From the NCBI RefSeq assembly GCF_025847205.1, contig NZ_JAOYTH010000031.1, positions 1 through 20,811 on the forward strand: DNA of 20,811 nt. The letters run 5' to 3'. This stretch comes from Pararhizobium sp. YC-54 (lineage in GTDB: Bacteria; Pseudomonadota; Alphaproteobacteria; Rhizobiales; Rhizobiaceae). Below, piece after piece: positions 16,245 through 20,811 of the stretch. Every line of letters begins with the position of its first letter. The first letter of the stretch is position 1. The position numbers and the translations under genes were made by a program. The notes beneath the pieces are model-generated. The model was given only the letters and a program-made list of their open reading frames with translations, was not told where the DNA came from and did no database searches.

Positions 16245-17134
16245 CGGTCGATCGCCCGCTGCCCGCGAGCCTCCCGATAATCCCCAAACCAGGACAGCGT
16301 CTTTTCCCATCCGCCAAACGGGAAGAAATGCAGGTGCACAGGCGCAGTCGGTTCGGGGTAACTGGCAGCCATCGCCTCGAGAACCTCGGCGGGATTGCGA
16401 TCAGCGATGATATTGAAGAGACCGCTTGCAGAACGCCTCAGTGCAGCAATCGACGGCCCAACCCCGCACATCATGGAAAACCGGATGAGCTTGGTAAGGC
16501 TGGTGACACCGGCCAGCCCGACATGGACAGCAAGCCCCGGATACTCCGTATGCAGGCTTTCTGCCCAAGCACCGATCATCCTTCCGTCAAAAGCAAACTG
16601 TGAAGCGACACGGATTTCGAGCGAGCGATCCCGGCAAATATCGACCTTGCGTCTCAACGCATCCTTCAGACCGATTTCGACGATGTTGGGATGCCCCTCG
16701 GGATAACCGGCGACGAAGGCCGTCTTGATCGTGCTGTCTTTCAGCACCGGATGGGCAAGGAGTTGCGCCGACTCGCCCATCGGCCCCGCGAACAGCGGCG
16801 GATTGCCACCCAGAAACAGCGCTTCGGTGATACCGTTGCGGCTGTGGGCAGAGATGAGCTCGACAAAGTCTTTCTCGGTCTTGAAGTTGCGTGCGCCAAA
16901 GTGAGGCACGGCGACATAACCCATTTCCTGGATGCGCAGGGCCGCTTCGACCTGTAGCGCCTCCGGCTTGCCGGTAAGATGGGTCAGGAAGACGCGCGAG
17001 CCGCGGGGAAAATGTTCGGCTCGCGGCGAAAAATTGCGTACCTGCTCAGGAGCAAGCTCGATCGACGCATCGGCGTGGGCAGTCCAGGTGGACAAGACCG
17101 GCCCGTCGACGAGAGTTTCGCTGGTGTTTGTCAT
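16241..17134 (-). CDS. Methylenetetrahydrofolate reductase family (MetF-like)
   Basis: The 297-aa protein shows the MetF TIM-barrel pattern: VFLTHLTGK (48-56), a GITEALFLGGNPP stretch (101-113) at the place of the family's NI-LALRGDPP, and AGYPEGHP (142-149), the family's conserved A-x-YPE-x-H block. It is clearly a divergent paralogue and not a textbook MetF. Next to a folate-dependent demethylase, it probably runs in the oxidative direction, 5-methyl-THF to 5,10-methylene-THF, which then feeds SHMT. This pairing is known from aromatic O-demethylation pathways such as LigM/MetF in Sphingobium. The ATG at 17134 follows AGGAAA 5-6 nt upstream. The stop overlaps purU by 4 nt. Confidence 0.85.
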   Translation of the reverse strand: MTNTSETLVDGPVLSTWTAHADASIELAPEQVRNFSPRAEHFPRGSRVFLTHLTGKPEALQVEAALRIQEMGYVAVPHFGARNFKTEKDFVELISAHSRNGITEALFLGGNPPLFAGPMGESAQLLAHPVLKDSTIKTAFVAGYPEGHPNIVEIGLKDALRRKVDICRDRSLEIRVASQFAFDGRMIGAWAESLHTEYPGLAVHVGLAGVTSLTKLIRFSMMCGVGPSIAALRRSASGLFNIIADRNPAEVLEAMAASYPEPTAPVHLHFFPFGGWEKTLSWFGDYREARGQRAIDR

Positions 17135-17172
17135 GGTCTTTCCTGGGGTTCGATAGACATGCCTGGGCCGTT

Positions 17173-17232
17173 CGTCGCCATCGCTGGCGACGTTCAACAA
17201 TCCGGATCGACCGGGCGGACAGACCGCCCGGT
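17173..17232. repeat. Two tandem stem-loops in the gcvT-like / metF-like gap
   Basis: CGTCGCCA at 17173-17180 pairs with TGGCGACG at 17185-17192 (8 bp, 4-nt loop), and ACCGGGCGG at 17210-17218 pairs with CCGCCCGGT at 17224-17232 (9 bp, 5-nt loop). Both lie in the 150-nt gap behind the demethylase gene. On the minus strand the second hairpin is met first; no T-run follows. They could protect the demethylase mRNA or partly reduce readthrough, giving more demethylase than MetF. Confidence 0.45.
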
Positions 17233-17284
17233 GCGTTATTCAGGGGAATGCGACGACGAGAGCGCCATCGTCAGGAACAACGTC

Positions 17285-18544
17285 CTAGCCGTTTGCCGCG
17301 CGCCGGAGCGACAGGAACGGCAGATCGACAATGCGCGCAGTGACGTCGATCGTCGTGCCGTCCTTGTTCCAGCGCAGGGTCAGCTGCGTCCCGACCTCGG
17401 CGACATCGCGGCGCAAATGGCCAAAGCCGATCATCTTGCCGATCGACGGCGCCCAGGCGACGCTGCTGGCATGGCCGACCTCCACGGAACCGTGGAACAC
17501 CTGTACCGGATACCAACGGACCCGGCGAAGGTTACCTGGGCTGCCGCCCTCGAGACCGGCGCCACCTGCCGCCTGCGACCAGTCGATGTCGAGCCCGACA
17601 AGCTGACGGTGGTCACCCGTGCTCGACATGCGCTCAAGCGCGGCCTTGCCAAGGAAATCGCCCTTCTTGAAGTCGATCAACCGTCCAAGGCCAAGGTCGA
17701 AGGGTGAAGCCCGGTATTTCCCGGCGGCCTGTATGCCCGCGCCGCCGTCGTCCGGTCCGGCGCTGGTGTAGTCGTAGCCGACGATCAGCAGGCCCGCTTC
17801 GAGCCGGGCAATGTCCAGCGCCCAGGCGCCTGCGGGAAGAATGCCGTGGCGCTGGCCCGCCTCCTGCACTGCGTCCCAGACGGCGACACCGTCCTCGGCC
17901 TTGACCCAGAGTTCATAGCCGTGCTCGCCGGTAAACCCCTGGCGCAGGATCTCCACCTGCCTGCCGGCGATCGTGACGACGGCAAGACGGGAAAACGGCA
18001 ATTCCTCGAACGCCGATTGCGTGACCGCCTGAAGTACTTCGCGGGAACGCGGCCCCTGCAGAGTGAGGATACCGTAGGCTTCGGTAATGTCTGTCACCTG
18101 GACATCGAGGCCGTCGGCATGCCGCTTCCACCAGGTGAAGCCCGGATCGGCGGACACGCGGAACGTGGTTTCGTCCATGCGGAAGACAAGGCCGTCGCCG
18201 ACGACGTGGCCGTTTTCATCGCACCAGGGCGCGTAGTAGATCTGACCGATCTTGAGCTTCGTGATGTCGCGCGGAATGAGCGTGTCCATCAGCTTTTCTG
18301 CATCCGGGCCTGCAATCACGTATTTCGACAGCGGCGACATATCGCCCATGGCAACCCTGTTGCGGATCGCCGCCAGCTCCTCGACCATGTCGGAATAGGC
18401 ATCGACGACCATGTTCCTGTCCCAGCGCATCCAAAGAGCGTTCTGGTTCAGCGGAGCGGTCCGCTCTACGAAAGGTGTGCCACGAAACGCAACCCGGGCG
18501 CCAGCCACTGCCGACAGTCCCGTCGTGAATTTTATATCGTTCAT
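17285..18544 (-). CDS. GcvT-family tetrahydrofolate-dependent methyltransferase/demethylase
   Basis: The 419-aa protein has the aminomethyltransferase fold of GcvT, DmdA and LigM/DesA-type demethylases: RNRVAMGDMSPLSKYVIAGPD, a folate-site aspartate in VVGDGLVFR (D117), GILTLQGPRSREVLQ, GEHGYELWV (206-214), and a C-terminal barrel ending LRWNKDGTTIDVTARIV. It is longer than glycine-cleavage GcvT, and no gcvH or gcvP is nearby, so it is unlikely to be the T-protein of that system. The expected reaction is transfer of a methyl or C1 unit from an N-, O- or S-methyl donor to THF. It leads the one-carbon module. The ATG at 18544 follows GAGAGGA about 8 nt upstream; the longer frame to 18727 is not family-like. 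The substrate is unknown. Confidence 0.85.
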   Translation of the reverse strand: MNDIKFTTGLSAVAGARVAFRGTPFVERTAPLNQNALWMRWDRNMVVDAYSDMVEELAAIRNRVAMGDMSPLSKYVIAGPDAEKLMDTLIPRDITKLKIGQIYYAPWCDENGHVVGDGLVFRMDETTFRVSADPGFTWWKRHADGLDVQVTDITEAYGILTLQGPRSREVLQAVTQSAFEELPFSRLAVVTIAGRQVEILRQGFTGEHGYELWVKAEDGVAVWDAVQEAGQRHGILPAGAWALDIARLEAGLLIVGYDYTSAGPDDGGAGIQAAGKYRASPFDLGLGRLIDFKKGDFLGKAALERMSSTGDHRQLVGLDIDWSQAAGGAGLEGGSPGNLRRVRWYPVQVFHGSVEVGHASSVAWAPSIGKMIGFGHLRRDVAEVGTQLTLRWNKDGTTIDVTARIVDLPFLSLRRAANG

Positions 18545-18637
18545 GCGATTTATCCTCTCCACCGCGATCTCGGCAGCCAATCCAGCCGTAGCTGCTGACT
18601 TCCCTGCTATGTGGAGAAGCTTTTCATATCGTACCCA

Positions 18638-18657
18638 AATCGGACATGCCTCCGATT
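18638..18657. promoter_or_regulatory. Dyad AATCGGA-N6-TCCGATT upstream of the one-carbon module
   Basis: AATCGGA (18638-18644) and TCCGATT (18651-18657) form a perfect 7-bp inverted repeat about 95 nt upstream of the demethylase start. The place suits an operator for the leading promoter of the module. No confident -35/-10 pair could be assigned. The remnant transposase sequence begins about 50 nt further upstream, so the dyad could alternatively be an end relic of that element. Confidence 0.35.
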
Positions 18658-18699
18658 GCCGACCACATACCCGCAGTTCAGCGACACCGAGCACGGCCA

Positions 18700-19000
18700 G
18701 CGGCGCGGGATTGTCTCGACACCGCATTTTTTGAGATCAGCCGAATAGGCAAACTCGTAGATCGTCTCATGGCTGACGGAAACCGGATGACGCTCGCGTT
18801 GCAACCGATCAGCAATCTGTTGCGGACCAGCTTCGCAGCTTGGCGCGGCGCTCCCATGCAATCGCATTGGGGGTCGCACAGTAATGGCCGCTCAGTGGAG
18901 GTCATTCACGATCCTCGAACACATTGCGCCTGAGCTCACGGAAATTCGTCGAGCGATGCCGTCCGAGTTTCTCCGCGATCACGTCAACAGCGATTCGCCT
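18700..19000 (-). pseudogene. IS30-family transposase remnant, frameshifted
   Basis: Fragments of one transposase can be followed on the minus strand through successive frames. First comes a helix-turn-helix stretch (RRIAVDVIAEKLGRHRST and then FRELRRNVFEDRE, about 18903-19000), which ends in a stop. A short AKLVRNRLL stretch follows, then QQIADRLQRERHPVSVSHETIYEFAYSAD (about 18735-18825). This order is that of IS30-type transposases. The extreme N-terminus and the whole catalytic DDE domain are absent, so the element is dead. It abuts the recombinase remnant at about 18994. No intact terminal repeats or target duplication were identified. Confidence 0.65.
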
Positions 19001-19700
19001 ATGGTTACACCCTGTATCAAGCACGCGATGCCAATGGCGATCGTGTCCGTGGTCTGCGCGACATCGACCCATTGAAGGCGGAGATCGTCCGAGCATCTTC
19101 AAAATGCACGCGGACGGGATGTCACCGGCTGATATCGCTCATCTGCTGAATCTCGACGGCGTAGTCGGGCCGCGGGGGGAAGAAGTGGCGCGATACGGCA
19201 ATCCGTGGCCACGTCAGCCGAGGCACCGGCATTCTCAACAATGTCAGCTATATCGGCCGCACGGTGTGGAACAAACGTCAGTATCGCAAAGCGCCCGATA
19301 CCGACCGCCGGACCGATCGTGTCAATGATCCGAGCGAATGGGTCCTGCAGGAAAGCCCGGCGACGCGCATCATCTCCGACGAACTCTGAGAGCGCGTCAA
19401 AGCCCGCCAGAAAGAGGTCGAGGAATTGTTCGAACACCTCGACAAACCGGCTCAATACCACGCAGCGTCCGGAATACCTCCTGAGCCGAATGCTCGAATG
19501 CGCCGAGTGCGGCGGCCCCTACGCGATTTCAGGGAAGGATCGCTATAGCTGCACCAACCACAAGAAGCGCTTGCCGATCGACGAACTCGGCGGCGCCTGC
19601 TGCGGCAACAGCAAGACCATCACGCGCCATGCACTCGAGGAGCGAGTGGCACAGAATGATCTGACTGCCGCCAATTTCACCAGCGCCGATTTCCTATTCG
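18994..19700 (+). pseudogene. Large serine recombinase (invertase/resolvase family) remnant, C-terminal part
   Basis: The plus strand reads, across several frame changes, as the recombinase and zinc-ribbon domains of a large serine recombinase. FAYGYTLYQARDANG leads to DIDPLKAEIVR (18994-19092). A one-base slip follows, then IFKMHADGMSPADIAHLLN. Another slip gives RGHVSRGTGILNNVSYIGR and TVWNKRQYRKAPDTDRRTDR. An in-frame TGA stands at 19387 after IISDEL where Trp is expected. A later slip gives YLLSRMLECAECGGPYAISG and the Cys-rich GGACCGNSKTITRHALEERV. The N-terminal catalytic resolvase domain with its active serine is missing. Such enzymes usually come with integrated phage or conjugative elements, so this is a fossil of one. 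Confidence 0.7.
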
Positions 19701-19748
19701 CTTAGCCGGCTTTCCGGTGAGCGTGTGAGCTCCGCGTCCTTAAACGTC

Positions 19749-19790
19749 AAAAAGCCCCGGGACATTTCTGTCGTCGGGGCTTTGATTTGT
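19749..19790. terminator. Bidirectional terminator-like hairpin
   Basis: AAAGCCCCG (19751-19759) pairs perfectly with CGGGGCTTT (19775-19783). The inner bases GAC/GTC can extend the stem. A-rich sequence on one side and T-rich on the other (TTTGATTTG) give the form of a rho-independent terminator for both strands. It lies about 130 nt behind the etfA stop and about 45 nt behind the recombinase remnant. It would separate etfA transcription from the accessory block. Confidence 0.7.
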
Positions 19791-19911
19791 TGCGAGGGCC
19801 TGATGGCATGGAGACTTGCACTTGCTCGCACTTCACTCCAGATGAAAGCGCAAGTCTTCGTCCGTCCGCGTGGTTACGCGCAGGCGTCACCTACGGGAGC
19901 CGCCGCACTGA

Positions 19912-20811
19912 TCACAGCGCCTTTTCGAGCTCCGGCAGGATCGTGAACAGGTCGCCGACGAGGCCGTAGTCGGCGACCTGGAAGATCGGGGCTTCCTCGT
20001 CCCTGTTGATGGCGACGATGACCTTGCTGTCCTTCATGCCGGCCAGATGCTGGATGGCGCCGGAGATGCCGACCGCAATGTAGAGCTGCGGCGCGACGAC
20101 CTTGCCGGTCTGGCCGACCTGCCAGTCGTTCGGGGCATAGCCGGCATCGACGGCGGCACGCGAGGCGCCGACGGCGGCACCGAGCTTGTCGGCGACCGGC
20201 AGGATGACCTCCTGGAATTTTTCAGACGAGCCGAGCGCCCGGCCGCCGGAAATGATGATCTTCGCCGAGGTCAGTTCCGGACGGTCGGACGACGACAGCG
20301 CGTCCTTGACGAAGGTCGACAGGCCCGGATTGGCGGCAGCCGAGATGGTTTCGACCGGGGCCGAGCCGCCTGTTGCAGCCGAGGCGAAGGAGGCCGTGCG
20401 CACGGTGATCACTCGTCTGGCCTCGCCCGACTGCACCGTCTGGATGGCGTTGCCGGCATAGATCGGCCGCTTGAACGTGTCGGCCGAGACGACTTCGGTG
20501 ATCTCGGAGATCTGGGCAATGTCGAGCAGCGCTGCAACGCGCGGCAGAACGTTCTTACCGACCGAGGTGGCGGCCGAAATGATCGTGTCATAGGAGCCGG
20601 CCAGCGACACGATCAGGGCGGCCAAGGGCTCGGCCAGATTGTTGGCCAGATCGCCGCTGTCGGCCAGCAGCACCTTGGCGACGCCGGTGAGTTTTGCGGC
20701 CGCGTCGGCGGCGGGCTTGGCGCCCGAGCCTGCCACGAGAATGTGCACGTCGCCGCCAATCTTGGCGGCGGCCGTCAGCGCCTTGGCGGTCTGGTCGGAC
20801 AAGGTTGCGTT
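19912..20811 (-). CDS. etfA: Electron transfer flavoprotein alpha subunit (5' end outside window)
   Basis: The 299 codons present run to a TGA at 19912. The reading frame is open to the window edge, beginning N-A-T-L-S-D-Q-T, so the start codon is a few codons upstream. The N-terminal adenine-nucleotide-like domain is followed by the FAD-binding ETF signature region ([71 protein letters not shown]). EtfA with EtfB accepts electrons from acyl-CoA, dimethylglycine and sarcosine-type dehydrogenases and passes them to ETF-ubiquinone oxidoreductase. etfB would be expected just beyond the window. It is separated from the one-carbon module by mobile-element debris and a terminator, so it is a housekeeping neighbour and probably not part of the pathway. 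Confidence 0.96.
   Translation of the reverse strand, partial: NATLSDQTAKALTAAAKIGGDVHILVAGSGAKPAADAAAKLTGVAKVLLADSGDLANNLAEPLAALIVSLAGSYDTIISAATSVGKNVLPRVAALLDIAQISEITEVVSADTFKRPIYAGNAIQTVQSGEARRVITVRTASFASAATGGSAPVETISAAANPGLSTFVKDALSSSDRPELTSAKIIISGGRALGSSEKFQEVILPVADKLGAAVGASRAAVDAGYAPNDWQVGQTGKVVAPQLYIAVGISGAIQHLAGMKDSKVIVAINRDEEAPIFQVADYGLVGDLFTILPELEKAL

Noticed and set aside
14040..16280. A 746-codon open frame on the plus strand
   Set aside because: It runs antisense across purU and the aminotransferase, both of which have full family motifs and good ribosome sites. The plus-strand product has the Arg/His/Asp-rich composition of a GC-rich shadow frame and no recognisable domain.
17285..18544. 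Reading this gene as the T-protein of the glycine cleavage system
   Set aside because: No gcvH or gcvP is nearby, the protein is longer than usual GcvT, and the neighbours (MetF-like, PurU) are those of folate-dependent demethylation pathways.

Overview
The window looks like a chromosome or replicon segment from an alphaproteobacterium of the Rhizobiales (Rhizobium/Agrobacterium/Sinorhizobium-like). The GC-rich coding style, a rhizobial-looking EtfA and an IS30 remnant support this, but the species cannot be read from the sequence. All intact genes are on the minus strand, so transcription runs from high to low coordinates.

Region A (about 19.7-20.8 kb) is the C-terminal bulk of etfA, a housekeeping gene, with a likely terminator behind it. 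Region B (about 18.7-19.7 kb) is wreckage: a frameshifted IS30-type transposase fragment abutting a decayed large serine recombinase. It marks the edge of an accessory block.

Region C (18.5-11.7 kb) is a one-carbon module: a GcvT-family folate-dependent demethylase, a MetF-family reductase, PurU formyl-THF hydrolase, a serine-glyoxylate-type class V aminotransferase, a hydroxypyruvate/glyoxylate reductase and a serine hydroxymethyltransferase. Together these can take methyl groups onto tetrahydrofolate and pass them to serine, hydroxypyruvate and glycerate, or release them as formate.

Region D (11.6-0 kb) starts with an AraC-family regulator. A long gene run follows in the same direction: an oxygenase subunit, a four-gene BMP/nucleoside-type ABC importer (binding protein, double ATPase, two permeases), two more paralogous oxygenase subunits, a Rieske-FMN-ferredoxin reductase, a GST-like protein, and the start of glutathione-dependent formaldehyde dehydrogenase.

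The most striking point is that all three oxygenase subunits (298-303 aa) keep the mononuclear-iron motif D-x2-H-x4-H of Rieske oxygenases but lack the Rieske cluster ligands. The 588-aa reductase carries an extra N-terminal Rieske domain followed by an oxygenase-like domain without iron ligands. This is the architecture known for NdmC (Rieske-less), NdmD (Rieske plus reductase) and NdmE (GST-like) of caffeine N-demethylation in Pseudomonas putida CBB5. Here it is expanded to three Rieske-less oxygenases that appear to share one reductase, and is coupled to an importer and a one-carbon salvage set. I infer an inducible pathway that imports an N- or O-methylated compound, possibly a methylated purine or nucleoside, strips its methyl groups and processes the formaldehyde and folate-bound carbon. 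The substrate itself is not proved by the sequence.
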